From assembly GCF_025354435.1 (NCBI RefSeq), contig NZ_JANXMU010000019.1, positions 1-64,000 of the forward strand: DNA of 64,000 nt, in the 5' to 3' direction. This document shows positions 32,192 through 42,972 of the stretch, piece by piece. The DNA comes from Rhodoferax sp. (lineage in GTDB: Bacteria; Pseudomonadota; Gammaproteobacteria; Burkholderiales; Burkholderiaceae_C). The notes beneath the pieces are model-generated. The model made no database searches, was not told the DNA's origin, and saw nothing but the letters and a program-made list of their open reading frames with translations. The translations under genes and the position numbers were made by a program. Within the stretch, counting starts at the first letter, position 1. Every line of letters begins with the position of its first letter.

Positions 32192-33404
32192 GCAATTCTT
32201 TCGCGGCCACAGCCAGTCCATCGACCAGCCGCTGCACGTCCTGCGCGCTGTGGGCGGCGCTGAGCGTGATGCGCAGCCGTGCCGTGCCCACGGGCACGGT
32301 GGGGGGGCGGATGGCGGGCACCCACAGGCCTTGCGCATCCAACGCGGCAGACAATGCCAGGGCGGCGGCGTTGCTGCCCACGATGAGCGGCTGGATGGCA
32401 GTGGCCGAATCGGCCAGGCTCCAGCCCAGATGGGCGTGGGCAGCTATCAATTTGGATAACTCGCCGCGCAACTGGTGGATCAGCGCTTGCAGGTGGGCGC
32501 GGCGCTGTTCGCCCTCGGGCCCGGCGATCAGTTGCAGGCTGGCGCTGAGCGCGTGGGCGATGGCGGGCGGGGCGGCGGTGGTGTAGATGTAGGGCCGGGC
32601 GGTTTGCACCAGCCATTCAATGATGGTGGGGTGCGCGGCCACAAAGGCCCCACCCACGCCCGCGGCCTTGCCCAGCGTGCCCATGTAAATCAGCCGTTCG
32701 CTGCGCAGGCCGAAGTGCGCCAGGCTGCCCCGGCCCTGGGTGCCGAGCACGCCGAAGCCGTGCGCGTCGTCCACCACCAGCCAGGCATCGAAGCGCTCGG
32801 CCAGCGCCAGCAGGGCGGGCAGGTCGGCCAGATCGCCGTCCATGCTGAAGACCGCGTCGGTGACGATGAACTTGAGGGGGGCATCGCTTTGCATGAGTTG
32901 CCGCTCCAGCACCGCCAGGTTGCGGTGGGCGTAGCGGTGCAGTTTGGCCTTGGACATCAGCGCGCCATCGACCAGCGAGGCGTGGTTCAGCTTGTCTGCA
33001 AAAATAATAGCGTCATGCGCATATAGCGCCTGCGCTATGGCTATGTTTGCCATATAACCCGTACAAAAGTACAGCGCCCGGGCATCCGGGATACAGGGGG
33101 CCATCCAGGTGGCCAGCTCTGCTTCCAGCGTGGCGTGCGCTAGCGAGTGGCCGCTGACCAGATGCGATGCGCCGCTGCCCGCGCCAAAGCGGCGTGCGCC
33201 CTCGGCCAGGGCCTCCACCAGCGCGGGGTGGTGGGCCAGGCCCAGGTAGTCGTTGCTGCAAAACGCCAGCAGGTCGCGGCTGGGCTGGTTGCCTATGGCG
33301 ACGCGCTGCTGCGGCGCGCAGGGCGACTCGGCGGTGCGGCGCGTACGCGTCAGGGCCTGGTCGGCGCGCTCACGCAGTTGGCGGTTCAGGTGGTCGATCA
33401 GCAT
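32184..33404 (-). CDS. bioF: 8-amino-7-oxononanoate synthase
   Basis: A 406-residue PLP-dependent alpha-oxoamine synthase joining pimeloyl thioester and alanine. The glycine-rich region [12 protein letters not shown], the D-D-A-H-G-F-G aspartate and the PLP lysine in [11 protein letters not shown] are present. It overlaps bioA by 35 bp and bioD by 8 bp. The segment around [15 protein letters not shown] is coded by an AT-rich patch resembling the interspersed element, without disturbing the frame. Confidence 0.94.
   Translation of the reverse strand: MLIDHLNRQLRERADQALTRTRRTAESPCAPQQRVAIGNQPSRDLLAFCSNDYLGLAHHPALVEALAEGARRFGAGSGASHLVSGHSLAHATLEAELATWMAPCIPDARALYFCTGYMANIAIAQALYAHDAIIFADKLNHASLVDGALMSKAKLHRYAHRNLAVLERQLMQSDAPLKFIVTDAVFSMDGDLADLPALLALAERFDAWLVVDDAHGFGVLGTQGRGSLAHFGLRSERLIYMGTLGKAAGVGGAFVAAHPTIIEWLVQTARPYIYTTAAPPAIAHALSASLQLIAGPEGEQRRAHLQALIHQLRGELSKLIAAHAHLGWSLADSATAIQPLIVGSNAAALALSAALDAQGLWVPAIRPPTVPVGTARLRITLSAAHSAQDVQRLVDGLAVAAKELHA
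32998..33053 (+). repeat. Possible AT-rich palindromic element inside bioF, copy 9
   Basis: AATAATAGCGTCATGCGC and GCGCTATGGCTATGTTTG resemble the halves of copy 2. The underlying protein segment aligns with other BioF proteins without a gap, so this may be a chance or eroded match. Confidence 0.4.
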
Positions 33405-34734
33405 CGGTGGGGGTTTGGTTCAGGGTGTCGTCCAGTGTGGCCAGGACCTGGCGGGCCAGCCAGGGCGACAGATCGTCGTCCAGCAAGTACGGCGGCAGCA
33501 GGTAGACGGTGCGGCCAATCGGGCGGATCAGCAGTTCGCGCGAGCGGCCTGCGAGGTGGAAGCGCTCGGCAAAGCGCGGCCCGGCAACGGATTCCCGCAC
33601 GTCAAAGGCCCAAATCATGCCGATGTGGCGGAAGTTCTCTACCCGTGGGTCTGTTTGCAGAGGTGCGAGTGCGGCACTGAGGGTGGCCGCTTGCAGGCGG
33701 TTGTGGGCCAGGACACCATCTTGGTCAAACCGGTCCAGCACCGCCAGCGCGGCGCGGCAGGCCAGCGCGTTGCCGGTGTAGGAGTGCGAATGCAAAAAGC
33801 CCCGCGCCACGTTGTCGTCCAGAAAGGCCTCATAGACACTGTCACGCGACAGCACCAGTGACAAAGGCAGGTAGCCGCCGCTGATGCCCTTGGACAGGCA
33901 CAGCAGGTCCGGCCAGATGCCTGCCTGCTCGACCGCAAAGAAGGTGCCGGTACGGCCACATCCCACGGCGATCTCGTCGGCGATCAGCAGCACCTGGTAC
34001 CGATCGCACAGCGCCCGCACGGCGCGCAGATAGGCCGGGTCGTGCATGGCCATGCCGCACGCGCCCTGCACCAGCGGCTCCAGGATGATGGCGGCGATCT
34101 GGCCGTGGCGAGCCTCTAGCAAAGCCTGTAGCTCGGCGGCGGCGCGCTGGGCCACGTCAGTGGCGGATTCGCCGGGCAGGGCCTGGCGCGCGTCGGGCGA
34201 CATCACCTGGTGCGAGCGCATCAGTAGCGGATCGTAGGCATCGCGGAAGATTTGCACGTCGGTCACGGCCAGCGCGCCCAGGGTTTCGCCGTGGTAGCCC
34301 TGGCGCAGGCAGACGAATTCACGCTTGTCGGTGAAACCGCGGTTGCGCCAGTGGTGGAAGGCCATCTTCAGCGCAATCTCCACGGCCGAAGCGCCGTCGC
34401 TGGCAAAAAAGCAGTGGCCCAGCACCCCGCCCGTGCGGGCAGAGAGGCGCTCGGCCAGCTCCACCGCCGGGGCGTGGGTGCAGCCCGCCAGCATCACGTG
34501 CGGCAAGGTGTCGAGCTGGTCCTTGATGGCGGCGTTGATGCGCGCATCCGCATGGCCAAACAAATTGACCCACCAGGAGCTGATGGCATCGAAGTAGCGC
34601 TGGCCGTCCTCGTCATACAGCCACACCCCTTGGCCGCGCACGATGGGCAGCGGCGGCACCTCGGCGGCGCGCTGCATTTGGGTGCAGGGGTGCCAGATGT
34701 GGGCCAGGCTGCGGGTGACGAGAGAGGAAGTCAT
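33370..34734 (-). CDS. bioA: Adenosylmethionine-8-amino-7-oxononanoate aminotransferase
   Basis: A 454-residue class III PLP aminotransferase making 7,8-diaminopelargonate. Diagnostic segments are I-W-H-P-C-T-Q-M near the N-terminus, [25 protein letters not shown] and the PLP lysine in [12 protein letters not shown]. It begins 10 bp after purC and overlaps bioF, so it is probably expressed with both. bioB and the pimeloyl genes bioC/bioH are not in this window. Confidence 0.95.
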   Translation of the reverse strand: MTSSLVTRSLAHIWHPCTQMQRAAEVPPLPIVRGQGVWLYDEDGQRYFDAISSWWVNLFGHADARINAAIKDQLDTLPHVMLAGCTHAPAVELAERLSARTGGVLGHCFFASDGASAVEIALKMAFHHWRNRGFTDKREFVCLRQGYHGETLGALAVTDVQIFRDAYDPLLMRSHQVMSPDARQALPGESATDVAQRAAAELQALLEARHGQIAAIILEPLVQGACGMAMHDPAYLRAVRALCDRYQVLLIADEIAVGCGRTGTFFAVEQAGIWPDLLCLSKGISGGYLPLSLVLSRDSVYEAFLDDNVARGFLHSHSYTGNALACRAALAVLDRFDQDGVLAHNRLQAATLSAALAPLQTDPRVENFRHIGMIWAFDVRESVAGPRFAERFHLAGRSRELLIRPIGRTVYLLPPYLLDDDLSPWLARQVLATLDDTLNQTPTDADRPPEPPTA

Positions 34735-34744
34735 CGCTACAGGC

Positions 34745-35638
34745 TTACGCCGTCAACCGCTCCAGCGCTTCCTGGTATTTGGCGGCGGTCTTGGCGATCA
34801 CGTCGGCTGGCACGCGGGGGGCGGGAGGGGTTTTGTTCCAGGGCTTGCCGTCGATCTGCACTTGCTCCAGCCAGTCGCGCACGAACTGTTTGTCGTAGCT
34901 GGGGGGATTGCTGCCTTCGACATAGCCTTCCACCGGCCAGAAGCGCGAGGAATCGGGGGTCAGCACCTCGTCCATCAGCACCAGGGTGCCATCGGTGTCC
35001 AGGCCGAACTCGAACTTGGTGTCGGCAATGATCACGCCCTTGGTCAGGGCGAAGGCGGCGGCCTCCGAATAGATCTGGATGCTCAAGTCGCGGATGCGCC
35101 CGGCCAGGTCGGCCCCGATGGCCGCCACGCTTTGTTCAAAAGTGATGTTTTCGTCGTGGTCGCCCACGGCCGCCTTGGCCGCCGGGGTGTAGATGGGGGC
35201 GGCCAATTTGGAGGCGTTGCGCAGGTCCGCAGGCAGCGGCACGCCGCAGACCGATTGGCTGTCCTGGTATTCCTTCCAGCCGCTTCCGGCCAGGTAGCCG
35301 CGCACCACGGCTTCGATGGGCAGGGGCTTGAGGCGCTTGACCAGCATGGAGCGGCCGGTGACCTGGGGCACTTCTTCGGCGGTAACGGCGCTCTCGGGGG
35401 CTTCGCCCGTCAGGTGGTTCGGGCAGATGTGGCCCAGCTTGGCAAACCAGAACAGCGCCATTTGCGTCAGCAAAATGCCTTTGCCGGGAATCGGCTCGCC
35501 CAGGATCACGTCGAAAGCGCTCAGGCGGTCGCTGGCCACCATCAGAATGCGGTCGGTCCCCACGGCATAGTTGTCGCGAACCTTGCCGCGCGCCAGCAGG
35601 GGCAGGCTGTGGATGGAGGAAGTGTGGACTGTGGTCAT
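34745..35638 (-). CDS. purC: Phosphoribosylaminoimidazole-succinocarboxamide synthase
   Basis: A 297-residue SAICAR synthetase of purine biosynthesis, the yeast Ade1-like longer form. Conserved segments are [32 protein letters not shown] and D-T-K-F-E-F-G. It lies immediately upstream of bioA on the same strand, an unusual pairing that may couple biotin genes to a purine promoter. Confidence 0.95.
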   Translation of the reverse strand: MTTVHTSSIHSLPLLARGKVRDNYAVGTDRILMVASDRLSAFDVILGEPIPGKGILLTQMALFWFAKLGHICPNHLTGEAPESAVTAEEVPQVTGRSMLVKRLKPLPIEAVVRGYLAGSGWKEYQDSQSVCGVPLPADLRNASKLAAPIYTPAAKAAVGDHDENITFEQSVAAIGADLAGRIRDLSIQIYSEAAAFALTKGVIIADTKFEFGLDTDGTLVLMDEVLTPDSSRFWPVEGYVEGSNPPSYDKQFVRDWLEQVQIDGKPWNKTPPAPRVPADVIAKTAAKYQEALERLTA

Positions 35639-35694
35639 GGGGAAATTCTCAATAGGAAATTAGGCCGGGCAACCCCAAAGTGTAAAACGCCACG

Positions 35695-36330
35695 TCAAAC
35701 CGCGTTCCAACCCTGCACCGCCGTCCATACGGCCCCCAGTACCAGCACCCCGCCCACGCCCCGGGCCATGGCGTTTGCCGTACGCGGGCGGGACTCCAAC
35801 CAGGCCCGTGAACTGCCCGCCGCCAGCGCCCACAGGCCGTACACCGCAGTTTGCGTCAGCGCGATGATGCCGCCCAACACCACCGCCTGCACCCACACCG
35901 ACCCGTACTCCACGCGCAAAAACTGCGGAAAGATCGCCAGCATGAACAAATACGCCTTGGGGTTCATCAGGCAGGTCAGCATGGCCCGGCGGAAAATCAC
36001 CCCCGGCGGTGGTGTGCCGACGGCAGGCAAGGGCCCCATGGCCGACTGGCTGCGCAGTACCGCCACGCCAATCCAGGCGATGTAAGCTGCCCCGGCCAGC
36101 AACAAGATGTTCAGCAGGCCCGGCACCCAGCGCAGCACCAGTCCCAAGCCCAGGACCCCGGCCACCACATGGCATACCCCACCGGCCACGATGCCCGCCA
36201 CCGCATACAGGCCGGAGCGCCGCCCACCGACGAGGGCGTTGGACAGTACAAAGGCCATGTCCATACCGGGCAGGGCAATGATGCCGAACACCATCAAGAA
36301 GAAGAGCCAAAGGTGGGCGTAGTGGGTCAT
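35695..36330 (-). CDS. LysE-family amino acid exporter
   Basis: A 211-residue inner-membrane protein with about six hydrophobic helices. The family signature P-G-M-D-M-A-F-V-L-S-N is at about 20-30, and the C-terminal half has N-P-K-A-Y-L-F-M-L-A-I-F-P-Q-F. These are RhtB/LysE efflux pumps for amino acids or related solutes. Start ATG 36330 removes an unlikely extension. It is divergent from the WYL-domain regulator across 79 bp. Confidence 0.9.
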   Translation of the reverse strand: MTHYAHLWLFFLMVFGIIALPGMDMAFVLSNALVGGRRSGLYAVAGIVAGGVCHVVAGVLGLGLVLRWVPGLLNILLLAGAAYIAWIGVAVLRSQSAMGPLPAVGTPPPGVIFRRAMLTCLMNPKAYLFMLAIFPQFLRVEYGSVWVQAVVLGGIIALTQTAVYGLWALAAGSSRAWLESRPRTANAMARGVGGVLVLGAVWTAVQGWNAV

Positions 36331-36409
36331 GGTGCAGGGTCTCGGTGGGTGGTAATACCCCACTCTAAAACCGTATCCGGGCGGTATTGGCCCTGATTAA
36401 ACTGCTGCC

Positions 36410-37360
36410 ATGTATTCACCCACCACCCGCGTCTTGACCGTGCTGGAGTTCCTGCAGGCCCATGGCCGCCTGAGCGGCCCCGACCTGGCCCAGCGCCTGG
36501 CGGTGGACGGGCGCACGCTGCGGCGCTACATCCGCCGGCTGGAAGAACTGGGCATTCCCGTGCTGTCGGAGCGCGGGCGCTACGGCTGCTACAGCCTGAT
36601 GCCCGGGTTCAAGCTGCCGCCGATGGTGTTTACCGACGACGAAGCGCTGGCCATCGCCTTGGGCCTGGTGGCAGCCCGTGGGCTGGCGGTAGCGGGCGCG
36701 GCGGTGGAAAGCGCGCAGGCCAAGCTGGAGCGGGTCATGCCCGGCCCGCTGAAGCAGCGCGTGCGGGCTTTGGGTGAAACCGTGGCACTGGACCGCCAGC
36801 CATCCGCTATGGCACAAGACAGCCAGACGCTGATGGCCTTCAGCCTGGCCTGCTACCAGTGCCAGCAAGTGCATGTGCGCTACGGCTCGGCGCACCTGGA
36901 GACCACGCAGCGCGACTTCGACCCCTACGGCCTGGCCTACCGGGGGCACCGGTGGTACGTGGTGGGTTACTGCCATCTGCGCGATGCGTTGCGCTCTTTG
37001 CGGCTGGACCGGGTGCTGGCCGTGGAGTCGCGTGCGCACCGCTTTGTGGCCCCGGCCAACTTTGACGCGGTGCGCCATCTGGCGCTAGGTGTGGCCAGCA
37101 TCCCCCGGGCGGTCCAGATTGAGGTCTTGCTGTACACCGATATGGAGACGGCGCGCAAGGCGCTGTTTGACAGCATCGGCCTGCTCCACCCAGCCGACGG
37201 CGGCATCATGCTGCACAGCCAGGCCGACGACGTTGACTGGTTTGCCCGCGAACTGGCGCGCCTGCCGTTTAGCTTCGAGATCCGCCAGCCAGCGGGCTTG
37301 CGTGCGGCCTTGTCGGCGTTGGCGCAGCGCCTGCAGCAGCTGGCGGCGGTGGTTCCGTAA
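36410..37360 (+). CDS. YafY-like HTH/WYL-domain transcriptional regulator
   Basis: A 316-residue protein with an N-terminal winged helix (L-T-V-L-E-F-L-Q-A-H-G-R-L-S-G-P-D-L-A-Q-R-L-A-V-D-G-R-T-L-R-R-Y-I) and a WYL domain containing D-P-Y-G-L-A-Y-R-G-H-R-W-Y-V-V-G-Y and S-L-R-L-D-R-V-L-A-V at about 170-205. WYL domains sense nucleic acid or small ligands. It probably regulates itself and the divergent exporter gene. Confidence 0.9.
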   Translation: MYSPTTRVLTVLEFLQAHGRLSGPDLAQRLAVDGRTLRRYIRRLEELGIPVLSERGRYGCYSLMPGFKLPPMVFTDDEALAIALGLVAARGLAVAGAAVESAQAKLERVMPGPLKQRVRALGETVALDRQPSAMAQDSQTLMAFSLACYQCQQVHVRYGSAHLETTQRDFDPYGLAYRGHRWYVVGYCHLRDALRSLRLDRVLAVESRAHRFVAPANFDAVRHLALGVASIPRAVQIEVLLYTDMETARKALFDSIGLLHPADGGIMLHSQADDVDWFARELARLPFSFEIRQPAGLRAALSALAQRLQQLAAVVP

Positions 37361-37370
37361 AGGGGGCAAG

Positions 37371-37449
37371 ACTAGCGCTGTGCTATGATTTTTGGTATCA
37401 AAATAAATAGCTGTTTATGCATGTTCCATATGCACAAGTGGCAATTTTC
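37371..37449 (+). repeat. AT-rich palindromic interspersed element, copy 10
   Basis: AATAGCTGTTTATGCATG and CATATGCACAAGTGGCAATTTT (start near 37407) are the halves. It fills the gap between the convergent WYL regulator and metW, like copy 7. Confidence 0.65.
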
Positions 37450-37482
37450 ATGTTGAAAAAATGCCCTTGCCGGGCCGAAGGC

Positions 37483-38067
37483 TCACCCGCGCTGGAACTT
37501 GAACACCGCCGTGCCCGCCATGGCGTTGGGCAAGAAACGCACTTCGCGGCCCTCTTGCAGGCCGAAGGCATCCAGGATGTGCAGGTCGTTCTTGCCGGCC
37601 AGCACCTCGAAGTCCTTGAAAGTGCCGACGCGGATGTTGGGCGTGTCGTACCACTGGTAGGGCAGGCGCTTGGTGACCGGCATGCGGCCGCGCAGGATGC
37701 TCAGGCGGTTGGGCCAGTGGGCGAAGTTGGGGAAGGCCAGCACGCCCATGCGGCCCACGCGGGCGGTCTCGCGCAGCATGACTTCGGCGTTACGCAGGTG
37801 CTGCAGGGTGTCGATTTGCAGCACTACGTCGAAGGACGCGTCTTCGAACAGGGCCAGGCCCTCGTCCAGGTTCAGCTGCACCACGTTCACGCCGCGCTGC
37901 ACGCACTTGAGCAGCTTGGCGTCGTCGATTTCCACCCCGTAGCCGGTGCAGCCGCGGGTGGCCTGCAAATGGGCTAGCAGTGCGCCGTCGCCGCAGCCCA
38001 GGTCGAGCACACGCGAGCCCACGGGCACCAGACGGGCGATGGATTCCATGTTGCTTTGTGCGCTCAT
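37483..38067 (-). CDS. metW: Methionine biosynthesis protein MetW
   Basis: A 194-residue class I methyltransferase-fold protein. The SAM-binding motif reads [13 protein letters not shown] at about 19-31, and [10 protein letters not shown] and [10 protein letters not shown] are hallmarks of MetW. MetW partners MetX for homoserine acylation in many proteobacteria. The ATGA overlap with metX supports a functional unit. Confidence 0.94.
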   Translation of the reverse strand: MSAQSNMESIARLVPVGSRVLDLGCGDGALLAHLQATRGCTGYGVEIDDAKLLKCVQRGVNVVQLNLDEGLALFEDASFDVVLQIDTLQHLRNAEVMLRETARVGRMGVLAFPNFAHWPNRLSILRGRMPVTKRLPYQWYDTPNIRVGTFKDFEVLAGKNDLHILDAFGLQEGREVRFLPNAMAGTAVFKFQRG

Positions 38068-39209
38068 GCCATTACCTCCCCCGCAGTCTCCGCCGCAATC
38101 CGGTCAAAGTAGGCGCGTACAGCAGCCATGTAGCGGGCATCGTCCAGCAAAAATGCGTCGTGGCCGTGCGGTGCATCGATTTCGGCGTAGCTCACGGTGT
38201 GGTGGTGGTCGAGCAAGGCTTTAACAATTTCGCGGCTACGCTGGGGCGAGAAGCGCCAGTCGGTGGTGAAGCTGACCAGCAAAAACTTGGCTTTGACCTG
38301 GGCAAACGCGGCACTCAGGCTGCCGCCAAAATGCCGCGCCGGGTCAAAGTAGTCCAGCGCGCGGGTGATCAGCAGGTAGGTGTTGGCATCAAAGTATTCG
38401 CTGAACTTGTCGCCCTGGTAGCGCAGATAGCTCTCAATCTGGAACTCGGCATCCTGTGTGGTGTAGCGGTAACTCTCACCAATCAACTGGCGGCCGAACT
38501 TGGTGTTCATCACGTCGTCGCTCAGGTAGGTGATGTGGCCAATCATGCGGGCGATGCGCAGGCCGCGCTGGGGCACCACGCCGTGCCGGTAGAAGTGACC
38601 GCCGTGGAAGTCGGGGTCGGTGACGATGGCGCGGCGCGCGACTTCGTTGAAGGCGATGTTTTCGGCCGTGAGGTTGGGCGCGCTGGCAATCACCACCGCG
38701 TGCCGCACCCGGTCGGGGAACTGTAGCGTCCAACCCAGGGCCTGCATGCCGCCCAGGCTGCCGCCCATCACGGCGGCCAGGGTCTGGATGCCCAGGTGGT
38801 CAAGCAGGCGGGCCTGGGCGTTGACCCAGTCTTCCACGGTGACGACTGGAAAATCCGCGCCGTAAACCTGGCCGGTGTCGGGGTGGATGTGCATCGGCCC
38901 GGTGGAGCCAAAGCAGGAGCCCAGGTTGTTCACCCCGATCACAAAGAAGCGATTCGTGTCCAGCGGCTTGCCGGGGCCGACCATGTTGTCCCACCAGCCC
39001 GCCGACTTGGCCTGGCCTTCGTAGGTGCCTGCCACATGGTGCGAGGCATTCAGCGCGTGGCAGACCAGTACGGCGTTGGACTTGTCGGCATTCAGCCGGC
39101 CATAGGTCTCGTAGGCCAGGTCGTAGGCGCGGATGGAACCGCCGCCTTGCAGGGGCAGCGGGTCGGCGAAGTGCTGGAACTGTGGTGTGGCGATCAAGGG
39201 CTTACCCAC
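38064..39209 (-). CDS. metX: Homoserine O-acyltransferase
   Basis: A 381-residue alpha/beta hydrolase acylating homoserine in methionine synthesis. The nucleophile motif is [10 protein letters not shown] at about 147-156, with the oxyanion/entry segment [12 protein letters not shown] and the C-terminal catalytic Asp/His in T-D-W-R-F-S-P and A-P-H-G-H-D-A-F-L. Whether acetyl- or succinyl-CoA is used is not read from sequence here; betaproteobacterial MetX proteins paired with MetW often use succinyl-CoA. It starts with GTG at 39209, 3 bp after the GST stop, as an upstream in-frame stop leaves no other choice. Confidence 0.94.
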   Translation of the reverse strand: MGKPLIATPQFQHFADPLPLQGGGSIRAYDLAYETYGRLNADKSNAVLVCHALNASHHVAGTYEGQAKSAGWWDNMVGPGKPLDTNRFFVIGVNNLGSCFGSTGPMHIHPDTGQVYGADFPVVTVEDWVNAQARLLDHLGIQTLAAVMGGSLGGMQALGWTLQFPDRVRHAVVIASAPNLTAENIAFNEVARRAIVTDPDFHGGHFYRHGVVPQRGLRIARMIGHITYLSDDVMNTKFGRQLIGESYRYTTQDAEFQIESYLRYQGDKFSEYFDANTYLLITRALDYFDPARHFGGSLSAAFAQVKAKFLLVSFTTDWRFSPQRSREIVKALLDHHHTVSYAEIDAPHGHDAFLLDDARYMAAVRAYFDRIAAETAGEVMA

Positions 39210-39212
39210 GCC

Positions 39213-39827
39213 CTAAACTGGCTTTGTATCTATAAAGCTCTGGCGCTGCATGAGTTTGTCTTGCAGCTTGGCGAGGTTGGGGTGGCGGCTGCGCCAGGGC
39301 AGATCGGGGAAGCGGAAGTCCAGCCAGCCTAAAGCGCAGCCCACCGAAATGTCCGACAGGCTGAGGTGGATGCCGCTGCAATACGGCTTTTCGGCCAGGC
39401 CGCGGGCCATGGCTTTCAGGCTGGCATCGACCTTGCCCATCTGGCGGTCGATCCAGGCCTGGCTGCGTTGCTCAACAAAGCGTTCGACCCACACCGATTC
39501 CATGCGCGCCAGGATGCCTGCGTCGGACATACCGTCGGCCAGGGCTTCCCAGGTTTTGACCTCGACCCGCTCGCGGCTTTGCGACGGGATGAGCTTGCCC
39601 ACCGGCGATAAGGTGTCCAGATACTCCACGATCACCCGCGAATCGAAGATGGCCTCGCCCGCTTCCATCACCAGGCAGGGCACTTTGCCCAGCGGGTTGG
39701 ATTCGGCGATCACGGTGCCGGGAGCCCACACGTCGTCCAGCACAAACTGGTAGTCGAGCTTTTTTTCGGCCATCACGACGCGCACTTTACGTACGTAGGG
39801 GCTGGTGAGAGATCCGATAAGTTTCAT
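39213..39827 (-). CDS. Glutathione S-transferase
   Basis: A 204-residue GST with thioredoxin domain M-K-L-I-G-S-L-T-S-P-Y-V-R-K-V-R-V, the N-P-L-G-K-V-P-C-L segment and D-S-R-V-I-V-E-Y-L glutathione-binding motif, then a helical domain with H-L-S-L-S-D-I-S-V-G-C-A. S-P-Y-V-R at the active site is typical of bacterial YibF-like GSTs. The start at 39827 gives a clean N-terminus. It lies directly upstream of metX-metW, 3 bp apart, and is probably co-transcribed. Confidence 0.9.
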   Translation of the reverse strand: MKLIGSLTSPYVRKVRVVMAEKKLDYQFVLDDVWAPGTVIAESNPLGKVPCLVMEAGEAIFDSRVIVEYLDTLSPVGKLIPSQSRERVEVKTWEALADGMSDAGILARMESVWVERFVEQRSQAWIDRQMGKVDASLKAMARGLAEKPYCSGIHLSLSDISVGCALGWLDFRFPDLPWRSRHPNLAKLQDKLMQRQSFIDTKPV

Positions 39828-39874
39828 GGGCACGGTGGTTCTGGGACAAGGATCTGGGGAGGCTTCCATTCTAG

Positions 39875-41341
<1,467 letters not shown>

Positions 41342-41343
41342 CA

Positions 41344-41438
41344 CCCCCCCAGGCTGCACACTTCGTGTTTTCGCCAACCCCCTTGCAGGGGGCAACACCA
41401 GCAGCCTGGCAAAGCCAGTTCTGCGGTGTTTCTGGAAA
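41344..41438 (+). repeat. GC-rich interspersed repeat family 2, copy B
   Basis: It begins CCCCCCCAGGCTGC three bases after the purB stop. It contains the hairpins CCCCCTTGCAGGGGG and CTGGCAAAGCCAG, and ends GCGGTGTTTCTGGAA. It matches copy C after yaeQ over its whole length and could act as a transcription end or mRNA stabiliser. Confidence 0.85.
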
Positions 41439-41478
41439 GTGCGTGCTTGCCTTAACCTGGGCAGGTGACTTTTAAACA

Positions 41479-41530
41479 AAATGAGCTGCCTGTGCTTATC
41501 TAATAAGCGTAAGCAGCTATAAAAACAATA
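41479..41530 (-). repeat. AT-rich palindromic interspersed element, copy 11
   Basis: It lies between repeat family 2 copy B and yaeQ, ending 10 bp before the yaeQ start. The halves are TTATAGCTGCTTACGC on the minus strand and CACAGGCAGCTCATTTT. Confidence 0.6.
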
Positions 41531-41539
41531 GTAATTTGC

Positions 41540-42100
41540 ATGGCTCTCAAATCCACCATTTTCAAAGCCAACCTGCAAATTGCAGACATTGACCACGGCT
41601 ACTACGCCGACCACGCCCTGACCCTGGCGCGCCACCCCAGCGAGACCGACGAACGCATGATGGTGCGCCTGGTCGCTCTGGCGCTGAACGCCCACAAACT
41701 GCAGAGCGTGCTGGGTGGCGACGGCGTGCTGGCCTTCGGCGCAGGTTTGAGCAACCCCGACGATCCCGACCTCAGCCTGCGCGACTACACCGGTCGCACC
41801 CGGCTGTGGGTCGAAGTGGGCCAGCCCGAAGACAAACCGCTGATCAAAGCCTGCGGCAAGGCCGACCTGGTGGTGCTGTACGCGTTCAGCTCTTCGGCGG
41901 ACGTGTGGTGGCGCACCATGGAGGCCAAGCTGGCCCGCCCGCAAAACCTGCAGGTCTGGCGCGTCCCCACCGACGCATCGCAGGCCCTGGCGGCCCTGGC
42001 CGAACGCAGCATGCAGCTGCAGGCCACGGTGCAAGAGGGTAATTTGACGTTGAGCAGCGAAAAAGGCAGCGTGGATGTCGAGTGCATCCGCTGGAAATAG
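41540..42100 (+). CDS. yaeQ: YaeQ family protein
   Basis: A 186-residue protein: M-A-L-K-S-T-I-F-K-A-N-L-Q-I-A-D-I-D-H-G-Y-Y at the start and L-W-V-E-V-G-Q-P, then V-W-W and L-Q-V-W at strand positions are characteristic of YaeQ, a PD-(D/E)XK nuclease-like fold whose cellular role is unclear. Full length and intact. The ribosome-binding site lies within the AT-rich repeat just upstream. Repeat family 2 copy C follows. Confidence 0.92.
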   Translation: MALKSTIFKANLQIADIDHGYYADHALTLARHPSETDERMMVRLVALALNAHKLQSVLGGDGVLAFGAGLSNPDDPDLSLRDYTGRTRLWVEVGQPEDKPLIKACGKADLVVLYAFSSSADVWWRTMEAKLARPQNLQVWRVPTDASQALAALAERSMQLQATVQEGNLTLSSEKGSVDVECIRWK

Positions 42101-42106
42101 GGCTCA

Positions 42107-42199
42107 CCCCCAGGCTGCAGCGCAAGCGCTTTTCGCCAACCCCCTTGCAGGGGGCGATACCAGTGGCCCGGCAAAGCCGGTTCCACGGTATCTCTGGAA
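42107..42199 (+). repeat. GC-rich interspersed repeat family 2, copy C
   Basis: It begins CCCCCAGGCTGC six bases after the yaeQ stop and includes CCCCCTTGCAGGGGG, CCGGCAAAGCCGG and ACGGTATCTCTGGAA. It is nearly identical in plan to copy B 760 bp upstream. Confidence 0.88.
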
Positions 42200-42220
42200 G
42201 GGGTGTCAATCTGTTGAATT

Positions 42221-42284
42221 AATGGCCTTTTAGGCCGTTAGCCCATATTCCACCTGCGCAAAAAGCTATCTAATCGATAGCATT
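42221..42284 (-). repeat. AT-rich palindromic element at the end of the DUF1289 gene, copy 12
   Basis: On the minus strand ATAGCTTTTTGCGCAGG and CTAACGGCCTAAAAGGCC are the halves. The element supplies the last codons and stop codon (TAG, 42270-42272) of the gene that ends here. Confidence 0.7.
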
Positions 42285-42695
42285 CATCTTACCTTCGGCG
42301 GCGCGCTCGGCGTAGCGGTTGAAGCGCCAGGAATTGCCTTCCAGCGTGATGCGCCGCCAGGTGGCGCGCTTGTCGGCCGGGCCCATGGCGGGCCAGAGCT
42401 GGACTTCTTCGAATGTGCGGCCACAGCCTTTGCAGATCGCATCGCCCTGGAAGGTAGAGCAGATGGCGATGCACGGGGTGTCGGGAGTTGTCTCGTACCA
42501 CACCAGCCAGGCCGCGCGGGCTTTGGGCGGCATGGAGACGTCGTCCACCGTGTCCTCATGGTGGTAGACCATCAGCGCGTACACCTCGGCCAGGGCGCGC
42601 AATTCGGCGCACAGGGTAAAGCCGTCGGGCGAGGGCTTTTGGGCGCGCCAGTAGTTGATGGCGGCTTCGATGTCGGTAATGTGGAGTCCGGCCAT
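42270..42695 (-). CDS. DUF3717/DUF1289 domain protein
   Basis: A 141-residue protein from ATG 42695. The N-terminal part (L-H-I-T-D-I-E-A-A-I-N-Y-W-R) fits DUF3717. The C-terminal part has the DUF1289 cysteine pattern: P-C-I-A-I-C then C-K-G-C-G-R-T at about 98-118, probably binding Zn or Fe-S, followed by W-R-R-I. This N/C combination is typical of burkholderial proteins of unknown function. The last residues K-M-N-A-I-D are encoded by an interspersed element, which has replaced the native 3' end. It is divergent from the riboswitch-terC unit. Confidence 0.82.
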   Translation of the reverse strand: MAGLHITDIEAAINYWRAQKPSPDGFTLCAELRALAEVYALMVYHHEDTVDDVSMPPKARAAWLVWYETTPDTPCIAICSTFQGDAICKGCGRTFEEVQLWPAMGPADKRATWRRITLEGNSWRFNRYAERAAEGKMNAID

Positions 42696-42741
42696 AAGGG
42701 GAGGTAAGCAAAGGAAGGGTGATTGTGCTCTAATCACAGCT

Positions 42742-42910
42742 TGAAGGGGAGTAGCTCCCGCCCGCCGTCCCAGCGGGCATCCACTGGTCGTCAATACGTT
42801 GCCCCGCGCGGGCTTCCGGACAGTGGGGCACTGTTGAACATGCTTCACCATGCCGAGCAAGACCTTCGATATCCACCTGCAGAGGTGGGTTTCGAAGCGT
42901 GCTTGCTGGC
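42742..42910 (+). ncRNA. yybP-ykoY (Mn2+) riboswitch upstream of terC
   Basis: The leader shows the hallmarks of this class: GGGGAGTAGCTCCCGC near 42747, GTCAATACGTTGCC near 42789, and GCAAGACCTTCGAT near 42856 followed by nested stems CTTCGA/TCGAAG and CCACCT/AGGTGG. In other bacteria this RNA senses Mn2+ and switches on manganese exporters, often of the TerC family, which is precisely the gene downstream. The expression platform is probably the region 42900-42970 covering the ribosome-binding site. Confidence 0.85.
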
Positions 42911-42972
42911 CTCCGCGCCTCCTGCATCTCGATTCCCACCTTTGCTTTTTTCAACTGCAATGGAGTGTTTCT

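Noticed and set aside
32440-32462. CAGCTATCAATTTGG in bioF as a partial repeat copy
   Set aside because: Too short, and the other half of the element is missing.
42700-42972. Short open frames in the terC leader
   Set aside because: The sequence is explained by a structured riboswitch; the frames have no ribosome-binding site or similarity.
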